Shown here in pieces: positions 18,005 to 25,678 of a DNA stretch of 64,000 nt; position 1 is the first letter of the stretch; each line of letters starts with the position of its first letter. Position numbers and translations under genes: made by a program. Below the pieces are notes generated by a model. That model was not told the DNA's origin and did no database searches. It saw only the letters and a program-made list of their open reading frames with translations. The stretch spans positions 1,922,001-1,986,000 of the forward strand of contig FNSS01000001.1 in the NCBI GenBank assembly GCA_900104855.1. Direction: 5' to 3'. The DNA is from Rhizobiales bacterium GAS188. GTDB lineage: Bacteria; Pseudomonadota; Alphaproteobacteria; Rhizobiales; Beijerinckiaceae.

Positions 18005-20446
18005 ATGGCCTTCCCGACACAAGCCGAGATCATCGTCATCGGCGGCGGCATCGTCGGCTGCTCGACCGCCTATCACCTGGCTAAATTCGGCGCCAAGGAT
18101 GTGCTGCTGCTCGAGCGCAAGAAGCTGACCAGCGGCTCGACCTTTCATGCGGCGGGGCTGGTCGGCCAGTTGCGGACCTCGGCCAACATCACGAGGCTCC
18201 TCAAGCAATCCGTCGAGATCTACCGCACGCTCGAAGCCGAGACCGGGCAGGCGACCGGCTGGAAGATGAATGGCGGCTTGCGGCTCGCCTGCAACGAGGA
18301 GCGCCTGACCGAGATCAAGCGCCAGGCGACGACGGCGCGTTCCTTCGGCCTCGATATGCATCTCCTGACGCCGACCGAGGCGCTGAAGCTCTGGCCGCTG
18401 ATGGACATCGCCGATGTGGTCGGCGCCGCCTATCTGCCGACCGACGGCCAGGCCAATCCTTCCGACGTCACGCTGTCGCTCGCCAAGGGCGCGCGGCTGC
18501 AGGGAGTGCGCATCATCGAGGATGTCGAGGTCACGGATCTCGTGCTCAAGGATGGGCGTGCCGCGGGCGTCGTCACCGATCAAGGCTCGATCGCCTGCGA
18601 CACCATCGTCATCTGCGCCGGCCAATGGTCGAAGGAGATCGGTCGCAAGGCCGGCATCCTGGTGCCGCTGCAATCGGTCGAGCATCAATATCTCATCACC
18701 GAGCCCTGCGGCGCGCCGCGCGACCTGCCGACGCTGCGCGACCCCGACCGGCTGATCTACTACAAGGAGGAGGTCGGCGGGCTGGTGATGGGCGGCTATG
18801 AGCCGAACCCGATCCCCTGGGCGCTCGAGGGCATCCCGGAAGGCTTCCATTTCAGCCTGCTCTCTTCGCGGTTCGATCATTTCGGCGAGATCATGGAGCA
18901 GGCATTGGCGCGCACGCCGGTGCTGGCGACGGCCGGCGTCAAGACACTGATCAACGGGCCGGAATCCTTCACGCCGGACGGCAACTTCATGCTCGGCGAG
19001 GCGCCGGAGGCGAAGCGCGTCTTCGTCGGCTGCGGCTTCAACGCCTTCGGCATCGCGTCGGGCGGCGGCGCCGGCTGGGCGCTGGCGCAATGGATCCTGG
19101 CGGGCGAGCCGCCGCTCGATCTGTGGCCGGTCGATATCCGCCGCTTCTCGCCCGCCGTGCATGGGGATGACGGCTTTGTCCGCACCCGCACGCTCGAAGC
19201 CTATGGCAAGCACTACACCATGGCTTGGCCGCATGAGGAATATGACAGCGCAAGGCCGCTCAAAACCTCGCGCCTCTATGCGACGCTCGCCGCCAAGGGC
19301 GCCTGCTTCGGCTCGAAGCTCGGTTGGGAGCGACCGAACTGGTTCGCCCCATCGGGTACTGCGCCGCGCGATGTCTACAGCTATGGACGGCAGAACTGGT
19401 TCCAGGCGGTCGGCGAGGAGCATCGCGCCACTCGCGAGCGCGTCGCCCTTTTCGATCAATCCTCCTTCGCCAAGTTCGAGTTGAGGGGCAGGGACGCCGA
19501 GGCGGCGCTCGACGCCATCTGCGCCGGCGACGTCACGAGACCGCCCGGGCGGGTCACCTATACGCAGATGCTCAATGCACGCGGCGGCATCGAATGCGAC
19601 CTCACCGTGTCGCGCTTTGGTCGGGAGCTGTTCTTCATCGTCACCGGAACCGGCTTCCGCACCCATGACCTCGCCTGGATCCGTCGCAATATCGATGCAA
19701 GCCTTGACGTCGAGGTCGTCGACGTCACGGAGGATTTCGGCTGCCTCGCCCTGATGGGGCCGCGCGCGCGCGACGTGCTCGCCGCCGCGACGCGCGACGA
19801 CGTCGCGAATGCCGTCTTCCCGTTCGGCGCCTGCCGCGAGATCGCGATCGCCGGAGTGACCTTGCGGGCCTTGCGCATCACCTATGTGGGCGAGCTCGGC
19901 TTCGAGCTGCACATCCCCTCTTCCGGCATCGAGGCCGTCTACGCGGCGCTCATGCAGGCGGGGCAGCCCCATGGCATCGCCGACGGGGGTTATCGGGCCA
20001 TTGAGTCTCTGCGTCTCGAAAAGGCCTACCGGGCCTGGGGCGCCGACATCAATGCCGACACCACGCCCTATGAGGCGGGGCTCGGCTTCGCGCTGCGCAA
20101 GGACTTCGCTCGTCCATTCCTCGGGCGCGAGGCGCTGGTCGCTCAGCGTGGCGGTCCCCTGGCGCGCAGGCTCGCCATCTTCACGGTCGAGGATCGCGAC
20201 GTGGTCCTGCTCGGCCGCGAGACCATTATCCGCAACGGCAAGGCGGTCGGCTGGCTGTCGAGCGGCGGCTATGGCTACACGGTCGGCTTGAATATCGGGC
20301 TCGGTTATGTGCGCGACGAGGCTGGTGTCAGCGATGAGCACCTGGCCTCGGGCGAGTACCGGCTGGAGGTGGCGCGCCGCGAGGTGCCCGCCAGCTTCCA
20401 TGCGCGGCCGCTCTACGATCCCGCCGGGATGCGGATCAAGGGGTGA
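18005..20446 (+). CDS. dimethylglycine/sarcosine dehydrogenase-like FAD oxidoreductase with GcvT domain
   Basis: An 813-residue two-part enzyme. Residues 8-400 are a DAO-type FAD domain (IIVIGGGIVGCSTAYHLAKFG, then GSTFHAAGLVGQLRT). Residues about 430-813 are a GcvT-like folate-binding aminomethyltransferase domain (NWFQAVGEEHRATRERVALFDQSSFAKFEL; AIESLRLEKAYRAWGADI). Such proteins demethylate N-methylated glycines or betaines and pass the one-carbon unit to tetrahydrofolate. Paired with the kinase-like gene it suggests catabolism of a methylated amine. Its last 103 bp are the prototype of the tail repeats found at three further sites nearby and, inverted, near 30.4 kb. Confidence 0.9.
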   Translation: MAFPTQAEIIVIGGGIVGCSTAYHLAKFGAKDVLLLERKKLTSGSTFHAAGLVGQLRTSANITRLLKQSVEIYRTLEAETGQATGWKMNGGLRLACNEERLTEIKRQATTARSFGLDMHLLTPTEALKLWPLMDIADVVGAAYLPTDGQANPSDVTLSLAKGARLQGVRIIEDVEVTDLVLKDGRAAGVVTDQGSIACDTIVICAGQWSKEIGRKAGILVPLQSVEHQYLITEPCGAPRDLPTLRDPDRLIYYKEEVGGLVMGGYEPNPIPWALEGIPEGFHFSLLSSRFDHFGEIMEQALARTPVLATAGVKTLINGPESFTPDGNFMLGEAPEAKRVFVGCGFNAFGIASGGGAGWALAQWILAGEPPLDLWPVDIRRFSPAVHGDDGFVRTRTLEAYGKHYTMAWPHEEYDSARPLKTSRLYATLAAKGACFGSKLGWERPNWFAPSGTAPRDVYSYGRQNWFQAVGEEHRATRERVALFDQSSFAKFELRGRDAEAALDAICAGDVTRPPGRVTYTQMLNARGGIECDLTVSRFGRELFFIVTGTGFRTHDLAWIRRNIDASLDVEVVDVTEDFGCLALMGPRARDVLAAATRDDVANAVFPFGACREIAIAGVTLRALRITYVGELGFELHIPSSGIEAVYAALMQAGQPHGIADGGYRAIESLRLEKAYRAWGADINADTTPYEAGLGFALRKDFARPFLGREALVAQRGGPLARRLAIFTVEDRDVVLLGRETIIRNGKAVGWLSSGGYGYTVGLNIGLGYVRDEAGVSDEHLASGEYRLEVARREVPASFHARPLYDPAGMRIKG

Positions 20447-20457
20447 GATCGTGCATT

Positions 20458-20542
20458 GCCGGCTGGAAGCCGGCGGTCCGAAGGTTGCGCCCGGCTGAAC
20501 CGTTGTGCCAACGCCCTTTTGGACCGCTGGCTTCCAGCCGGC
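20458..20542. repeat. REP pair, copy 1
   Basis: Two inverted 22-bp palindromic units, GCCGGCTGGAAGCCGGCGG.. and its complement, spaced by about 41 bp; total 85 bp. It starts 11 bases after the dehydrogenase stop. The units are of the kind mobilised by RAYT transposases, and an intact RAYT gene lies at 23272-23850. Confidence 0.9.
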
Positions 20543-20568
20543 AGCACAACCCGAATTTGTTACGGCCC

Positions 20569-20671
20569 GGCCTCGGGCGAGTACCGGCCGGAGGTGGCGC
20601 GCCGCGAGGTGCCGGCCAAGTTCCATGCGTGGCCGCTCTACGATCCCACGGGGATGCGGATCCGGGGGTGA
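20569..20671 (+). repeat. coding-tail repeat T2 (copy of a dehydrogenase 3' end)
   Basis: A 103-bp segment aligned without gaps to the last 103 bp of the dehydrogenase gene (20344-20446), still open in frame (GEYRPEVARREVPAKFHAW, PLYDPTGMRIRG, stop). It differs at several codons, changing residues such as S to K and A to T. It has no start signal and is not thought to be translated. Confidence 0.85.
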
Positions 20672-20683
20672 CGATCGTGCATT

Positions 20684-20768
20684 GCCGGCTGGAAGCCGGC
20701 GGTCCGAAGGTTGCGCCCGGCTGAACCGTTGTGCCAACGCCCTTTTGGACCGCTGGCTTCCAGCCGGC
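20684..20768. repeat. REP pair, copy 2
   Basis: An 85-bp REP pair almost identical to copy 1, starting 12 bases after the stop of tail T2. It repeats the arrangement tail, stop, 12 bases, REP pair. Confidence 0.9.
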
Positions 20769-20812
20769 AGCACAACCCGAATTTGTTACGGCCTGGCCTT
20801 ACGAATCGGCCT

Positions 20813-20915
20813 GGCCTCGGGCGACTACCGGCTGGAGGTGGCGCGCCGTGAGGTGCCGGCCAAGTTCCATGCGTGGCCGCTCTACGATCCCACGGGGATG
20901 CGTATCCGCGGATGA
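20813..20915 (+). repeat. coding-tail repeat T3
   Basis: A third 103-bp tail copy (GDYRLEVARREVPAKFHAW, then PLYDPTGMRIRG and stop). It begins the 274-bp left member of the direct repeats that bracket the ClpS-AAA gene. Confidence 0.85.
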
Positions 20916-20927
20916 CGATCGTGCATT

Positions 20928-21012
20928 GCCGGCTGGAAGCCGGCGGTCCGAAGGTTGCGCCCGACTGAACCGTTGTGCCAACGCCCTTTTGGACCGCTGG
21001 CTTCCAGCCGGC
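20928..21012. repeat. REP pair, copy 3
   Basis: An 85-bp REP pair, 12 bases after tail T3 and 17 bases before the stop of the RAYT remnant. It is the same order as on the other side of the ClpS-AAA gene. Confidence 0.9.
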
Positions 21013-21029
21013 AACACAACCGGAATTTG

Positions 21030-21086
21030 TTACGCTTCGGTCCCCCTCGGCTCGCGGCGACGCGCCGATGAGCCATTCCTGAGCGC
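21030..21086 (-). pseudogene. RAYT transposase remnant (3' end only)
   Basis: The last about 60 bp of a RAYT gene on the minus strand, including the stop (21030-21032), closely matching 23272-23333 of the intact copy. A 5-bp deletion relative to the intact gene shifts the frame, and the rest of the gene is missing; similarity stops about 21086, where the leader of the ClpS-AAA gene begins. Confidence 0.75.
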
Positions 21087-21196
21087 GTGCCCCAACGGCC
21101 CGATCGTCTTTGCGGCAGGCGAATGATAACATGGAAATGTCGGCAACCGGCTCTGATGCTGAATTGCGACGGCCGGCCGATCTCAAGGGGGGACCG

Positions 21197-22966
21197 ATGC
21201 TCAACGTTCCGAGAGAGACCGATAGCGTCCGGATCGTTGTCTTCAACGATGACGAAACGCCCTGGGATTTTGTGGAGGACCTTCTGCGCTCCGTTTTCGA
21301 GCTGTCTGGCGCCGAAGCCGCGGCGTTCGTCACGAAAGTCGACGGGAAAGGCAGGGCGGCGTGCGGCTCCTATCCGGCAGACAGGGCCAAGGAGCTGCTC
21401 CGGGTCGCTCGGAAGCGGATCAAGGAACACGGCTACCGGCTCAAATTGGCGGCAGAGAAGGTCGACGGCAACGCGATCGAAGATCGATGTGCTCTTTGCG
21501 GCGAGCCGGGTCAGTCGGAGCAACCGCTCTTCCGGGGCAAGAATGCGTCGATCTGCGACAGCTGTATCCTGCTCGGCGCCGACAATCTGTCCGAGGTGTC
21601 GAGAACCCGCCGGTTCAAATACGCCTATGAGGCTCTCGCCTGGCACTTCACAGGGATCCCGCAGGATCAACTCGTCACGACCACCTGCCAATTCCCGGGG
21701 CACATGCGGCCAGACGTTCAGGCCGCGGTCGACAGGCTCTTCTCCCCATCGCCTATTCGCTTTTTCGGGATCTTCGAGCAGCACCGCTATGAGACCTTGA
21801 CCTTGGCGGCCCTCACCAGAGATGGGCAACATGCCCATACGATTGCGCCCGCTCAATATCAGGACATCGACATCGGCGAGGCGCAGCCGGCGAAATGCCT
21901 CAATAATGGCTTGTGGCTGTGTCGAGCCGGTGGCTTGCGCTACGCGGTCGTGCTGTCGTTTCACCGCGAATATGGGCAGGAGGCGGGGACCTGTGTCGAG
22001 ATCGGGGTGCCTGCAGGTGAAGCGGGAAGCTCATTTGTGCAGCGCTGCTTTGTCGAGCTCGAAGAGGCAGTGAATGCGTCACGATCCTATCGCGGCAAGG
22101 TGCTGTCACTGGAAGGTGGCGGGGACTATCGTGGGCGGTCGAAAGGCGTCACCGTGCACCGCCTGCCGCCGGTGGGGCGCGACGAGGTGATCCTGCCCGA
22201 AGAGACTCTCAAGCTGCTCGACCGCAACGTGCTGAAATTCGTCAAGAGCCGCGACGGATTGCGGGCGCTCGGCCAGTCCACCCGAAAGGGCATCCTGCTC
22301 TATGGTCGGCCCGGAACGGGCAAAACCCATACGATCCGCTATCTGGCAAGCAATCTCGCCGGCCATACGACGCTGCTCATTACAGCCGGGCAAGTTGCAT
22401 TGCTCGGACCTTATTTGAATCTCGCGCGGCTTCTGCAGCCAGCTCTGGTCGTCATCGAGGATGTCGATCTGATCGCGCGGGATCGGGAGACCATGGCGGG
22501 ACCTTGCGAAGAATCACTGTTGAACCAGCTGCTCAACGAGATGGATGGGTTGAAGGACGACGCCGACATCCTGTTCATTCTCACGACAAACCGCCCCGAC
22601 CAACTGGAAGGCGCGCTTGCGGGTCGACCGGGGCGGATCGACCAGGCGATCGAGATGCCGCTGCCTGACGAGGCGGGTCGAGAAAAACTGGTGCGGCTCT
22701 ATGGCAAAGGACTGAAGCTCAGCAAGGCGGTGATAGCCGAAGCCGTCAAGCGATCGGATGGCGTGAGCGCAGCCTTCATCAAGGAAATGATGCGACGGAC
22801 CGCTCAGGCGAGCATTGAGCGCGGGGCCGGCCAATCGGTGACGAGCGCCGATCTCCGTGAAGCCCTTGATGACATGCTCTTCACGGGCGGGCGGCTAAAC
22901 GTCAAACTGCTCGGCGGCGCACAGGGCCGGCTGGAAGCCGGCGGTCCGAAGGTTGCGCCCGGCTGA
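21197..22966 (+). CDS. ClpS-like / ClpX-type zinc finger / AAA ATPase fusion protein
   Basis: A 589-residue protein with an unusual domain order. Residues 10-87 resemble the Clp adaptor ClpS (VVFNDDETPWDFVEDLL; GRAACGSYPADRAKELL). Residues 98-123 form a zinc finger with C98-x2-C101-x18-C120-x2-C123, the spacing of the ClpX N-domain. A middle domain of unknown fold follows, then a classical AAA module: Walker A GRPGTGKT (about 370-377), Walker B LVVIEDVD (about 417-424), sensor TTNRP and an arginine-finger segment RPGRID. In ClpS terms the NDD acid pair is kept, but the conserved His that helps bind N-terminal amines is Asp49 and the gate Met is Trp23. No protease domain is present. The start chosen has a strong AAGGGGGGA; ATGs at 21131 and 21137 are possible. 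The last 13 residues and stop come from a REP element. Confidence 0.8.
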   Translation: MLNVPRETDSVRIVVFNDDETPWDFVEDLLRSVFELSGAEAAAFVTKVDGKGRAACGSYPADRAKELLRVARKRIKEHGYRLKLAAEKVDGNAIEDRCALCGEPGQSEQPLFRGKNASICDSCILLGADNLSEVSRTRRFKYAYEALAWHFTGIPQDQLVTTTCQFPGHMRPDVQAAVDRLFSPSPIRFFGIFEQHRYETLTLAALTRDGQHAHTIAPAQYQDIDIGEAQPAKCLNNGLWLCRAGGLRYAVVLSFHREYGQEAGTCVEIGVPAGEAGSSFVQRCFVELEEAVNASRSYRGKVLSLEGGGDYRGRSKGVTVHRLPPVGRDEVILPEETLKLLDRNVLKFVKSRDGLRALGQSTRKGILLYGRPGTGKTHTIRYLASNLAGHTTLLITAGQVALLGPYLNLARLLQPALVVIEDVDLIARDRETMAGPCEESLLNQLLNEMDGLKDDADILFILTTNRPDQLEGALAGRPGRIDQAIEMPLPDEAGREKLVRLYGKGLKLSKAVIAEAVKRSDGVSAAFIKEMMRRTAQASIERGAGQSVTSADLREALDDMLFTGGRLNVKLLGGAQGRLEAGGPKVAPG

Positions 22967-23010
22967 ACCGTTGTGCCAACGCCCTTTTGGACCGCTGGCT
23001 TCCAGCCGGC
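22926..23010. repeat. REP pair, copy 4 (overlaps the ClpS-AAA stop)
   Basis: An 85-bp REP pair. Its first half is translated as GRLEAGGPKVAPG and supplies the stop codon of the ClpS-AAA gene, so insertion of the REP has replaced the original C-terminus or formed a new one. Confidence 0.9.
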
Positions 23011-23054
23011 AGCACAACCCGAATTTGTTACGGCTCGGCCTTACGAATCGGTCT

Positions 23055-23157
23055 GGCCTCGGGCGAGTACCGGCTGGAGGTGGCGCGCCGTGAGGTGCCG
23101 GCGAGGTTCCATGCGCGGCCGCTTTATGATCCCACGGGGATGCGTATCCGCGGATGA
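23055..23157 (+). repeat. coding-tail repeat T4
   Basis: A 103-bp tail copy (GEYRLEVARREVPARFHAR, then PLYDPTGMRIRG, stop), 44 bases after REP pair 4. It begins the 279-bp right member of the direct repeats that flank the ClpS-AAA gene. Confidence 0.85.
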
Positions 23158-23169
23158 CGATCGTGCATT

Positions 23170-23254
23170 GCCGGCTGGAAGCCGGCGGTCCAAAGGTTGT
23201 GCCCGGCTGAACCGTTGTGCCAACGCCCCTTAGGACCGCTGGCTTCCAGCCGGC
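23170..23254. repeat. REP pair, copy 5
   Basis: An 85-bp REP pair, 12 bases after tail T4 and 17 bases before the stop of the intact RAYT gene. Confidence 0.9.
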
Positions 23255-23271
23255 AGCACAACCGGAATTTG

Positions 23272-23850
23272 TTACGCCTCGGTCCCCCTCGGATCGCGGT
23301 GACGCGCCGATGTGAAGAGCCATTCCTGAGCGCACGACACAAGTCCCGCTTTCACCGGATTGTCCTCGATATAGAAGATCGCGGCCTGCGTCTGTTCTTC
23401 GTTGCGCATGTAGCGATCGTAATATTCACGCGCCCAGAATAGCCCCGACGTTTCCTGCAAGCGATTGATGGCGAGCGCCGTGAAAGATTTCCACGAATGG
23501 ACGATGTCCGGCAGATGGAAGCCTTCAATCTGCTCGGTGAGGACGTGGACGTGATTGGGTATCACGCACCATGCGAGCAGCCGATAGCGGCTTCCGTCGA
23601 AATGAAGCAGCGCATCCTCGACGATCTTGGCCGCAGCGGGATTGGCCAGCGGTCTCGATCCCATGCCTCGGTCGAGCTCCTGGCCGATCGCCTTTTGCCG
23701 TTCGTGAAAGTCTGTGAGCGCATCGAGTTGGGCAAATCCCGGCAAGCTGTCCGCCGTTCGAAACACGATGTGCTGAATGGTCTCAGGCGAGTCGTAATGC
23801 GGCAAATATCCACGCGAATACCAGCCGCGCGGCCCCGTCGGATCTCGCAT
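23272..23850 (-). CDS. REP-associated tyrosine transposase (RAYT, Y1/HUH type)
   Basis: A 192-residue single-strand nuclease-transposase related to the IS200/IS605 Y1 enzymes. The HUH metal motif is IPNHVHVLTEQ, the catalytic tyrosine is in the segment WAREYYDRYMRNEEQ, and the fold starts HIVFRTADSLPGF. These proteins act on REP palindromes, and REP pairs flank this gene on both sides. ATG at 23850 is chosen because GGAGG lies nine bases upstream. The gene is intact, unlike the remnant at 21030-21086. Confidence 0.9.
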   Translation of the reverse strand: MRDPTGPRGWYSRGYLPHYDSPETIQHIVFRTADSLPGFAQLDALTDFHERQKAIGQELDRGMGSRPLANPAAAKIVEDALLHFDGSRYRLLAWCVIPNHVHVLTEQIEGFHLPDIVHSWKSFTALAINRLQETSGLFWAREYYDRYMRNEEQTQAAIFYIEDNPVKAGLVSCAQEWLFTSARHRDPRGTEA

Positions 23851-23874
23851 TGTCACGCCTCCCCCCTTCACGAT

Positions 23875-23929
23875 GCCGGCTGGAAGCCGGCGGTCCGACC
23901 TTCCCTTGGACCGCCGGCTTCCAGCCGGC
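23875..23929. repeat. REP pair, copy 6 (short)
   Basis: A 55-bp REP pair with a shortened centre, immediately upstream of the RAYT gene. Its outer edge touches the TAG stop (23929-23931) of the flavoprotein gene, so it may also end that transcript. Confidence 0.85.
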
Positions 23930-25659
23930 TACTCGGCGGCCTCGCCCAGCAGGCTCTCACCCGGCCTTATCCTGGTGAAGCGTACCTTCTCCATCCGGGT
24001 CGTCATCGTGTCGCCTTCGAGGCGCACCACCGTGTAGGTCGAGGTCTCGAGCGCCGAGCTCTGCGGGAAATCCTCACGGAAATGCGCGCCGCGGCTGTCC
24101 TCTCGCGCGAGCGCCGAAGCGACGATGGCGCGGCTGACGAGGATCAGGTTCTCGAGATTGAGGCGGTCCATCCAGGTGAGGTTGAAGGCGCGGTCGCCGC
24201 TGCCGGTCCCCATGCCGGCAATGTCGCGCGCCAGGAGCTGGAGCTGCGCCTCGGCACGGCGCAACCCTTCGCCCGAGCGCAGGATGCCGGCATCGTCCCA
24301 CATCGTCTTGAGCAATGCGCTGCGCAGGCCCGTCAGATCGCCGCGCTTGCCCCCGAGGCCCGTGAAGGCGCGATCGCGCGCCGCGTCGAGCGCCGCCGCG
24401 TCGGGCTCGGGCAAGGCCGCGCCGGCTCGTTCAGCAAACGGCGCCATGGCGTCGCCGGCGAGGCCGCCGAAGACGGTCGAATTGGCGACGCCATTGCCGC
24501 CGAGCCGGTTCGCGCCATGCACGCCGCCCGTGTCTTCGCCCGCCGCGAACAGGCGCGGCATCGAGGTCGTGCAATCGCTATGGAAGACGAGGCCGCCCAT
24601 CATGTAATGCGCGGTCGGGATCACCTCGACACGCCCTCCCGCGAGGTCGAAGCCGCAATCGGCGCAGCGCTCCACCATGCCCTTGAACTGACGCCGCACC
24701 GCGTCCGGACCGAGATGGCCCATCTCGATGAAGACGCCGCCATGCGGGCTCGCATGGCCCTTGCGGATGCGGTCGATGATGGCGCGGCTGACGATGTCGC
24801 GCGTGGCGCGCTCGGCCTTCGGATCATAGGCTTGCATGAAGCGTTCAGCCGTCGCGTCGGTCAGCCAGCCTCCGGCGCCGCGCAACCCCTCTTCCAGCAC
24901 CGTGCCGGTCATGCGGGTATCCTCGCCCGCCAACAGGCCGGTCGGATGGAACTGCACCATTTCCATGTCGCGCAGGCTCAAGCCGGCACGTAGCGCCATG
25001 GCGAGCCCGTCGCAGGCCTTGTCGCCCGACGGCGTGTGGTAGCGATACATGGTGGGGCCGCCCCCGGTGGCCAGCAGCACGGCGCGGGCCCGCACCAGCA
25101 TCGCTTGTCCTGACCGCATGTCGAGCATCAGCACGCCGGCAAGCCCCGAGCCATCCGCCGCCGGGATGAGGTCGAGGGCGCGATGGTCCTCGAGACGCAG
25201 GACATCGCGCCGCCAGACCTGCTCCATGAGGCGGTTGATGATCTCGATCCCGGTGAGATCGCCCTTATGGACGGTGCGGTCGAAGCTCTGCCCCGCAAAG
25301 GCCTTCTGATGGATGGAACCGTCCGGATTGCGGTCGAAGAAGCAGCCGAGCTCGGTCTCGAGTTCGCGGATGCGCCGCTGCGCTCCCGTCACCAGGAGCC
25401 AGGCGAGGTCCTGATCGTTGAGCCATTTGCCGCCCTCGATCGTGTCCATGAAATGGCGCTCGACCGAGTCCTCGGGCGCCAGGGCGACATTATAGCCGCC
25501 CTGCACCATGCGGGTGCAGCCGCATTTGCCCATCAGCCCCTTGACGGCGATCGTCACCTCGAGATCGGGCACGGCCTTCTTGGCGTGCAGGGCCGCGAAC
25601 AGCCCGGCCCCGCCCGCGCCCAGGATCAGGATATCGGTGTCGAGGCGCCGGAGGCTCAT
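23929..25659 (-). CDS. succinate dehydrogenase/fumarate reductase flavoprotein subunit
   Basis: A 576-residue FAD-containing catalytic subunit (SdhA/FrdA/AprA superfamily). The N-terminal Rossmann motif is TDILILGAGGAGLFAALHA. The substrate and FAD segments include GGYNVALAPEDSVERHFMDT, the capping-domain HPTGLLAGEDTRMTGT and the late GEDTGGVHGANRLGGNG. ATG at 25659 gives the normal N-terminus. It is the last gene of a same-strand group with fumarase subunits and SdhB/C/D-like proteins. The separation of A from BCD by fumarase genes is unusual. Whether it works as succinate dehydrogenase or fumarate reductase is open. Confidence 0.9.
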   Translation of the reverse strand: MSLRRLDTDILILGAGGAGLFAALHAKKAVPDLEVTIAVKGLMGKCGCTRMVQGGYNVALAPEDSVERHFMDTIEGGKWLNDQDLAWLLVTGAQRRIRELETELGCFFDRNPDGSIHQKAFAGQSFDRTVHKGDLTGIEIINRLMEQVWRRDVLRLEDHRALDLIPAADGSGLAGVLMLDMRSGQAMLVRARAVLLATGGGPTMYRYHTPSGDKACDGLAMALRAGLSLRDMEMVQFHPTGLLAGEDTRMTGTVLEEGLRGAGGWLTDATAERFMQAYDPKAERATRDIVSRAIIDRIRKGHASPHGGVFIEMGHLGPDAVRRQFKGMVERCADCGFDLAGGRVEVIPTAHYMMGGLVFHSDCTTSMPRLFAAGEDTGGVHGANRLGGNGVANSTVFGGLAGDAMAPFAERAGAALPEPDAAALDAARDRAFTGLGGKRGDLTGLRSALLKTMWDDAGILRSGEGLRRAEAQLQLLARDIAGMGTGSGDRAFNLTWMDRLNLENLILVSRAIVASALAREDSRGAHFREDFPQSSALETSTYTVVRLEGDTMTTRMEKVRFTRIRPGESLLGEAAE

Positions 25660-25678
25660 CGCGGTGTCGGCATAGGCC

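Noticed and set aside
16961-20773. A 1270-codon minus-strand open frame opposite the kinase and dehydrogenase genes
   Set aside because: It is the exact antisense of two genes with intact catalytic motifs, has low-complexity Arg/Asp/Glu composition and begins in REP repeats.
20447-21115. Several small open frames in both directions through the REP-tail region
   Set aside because: They change meaning from one repeat to the next, consist of palindrome translations and have no start signals.
20458-23254. Possible CRISPR array because of regular repeats
   Set aside because: Units are 225-244 bp apart, palindromic in pairs, carry conserved coding tails rather than variable spacers, and no cas gene is near.
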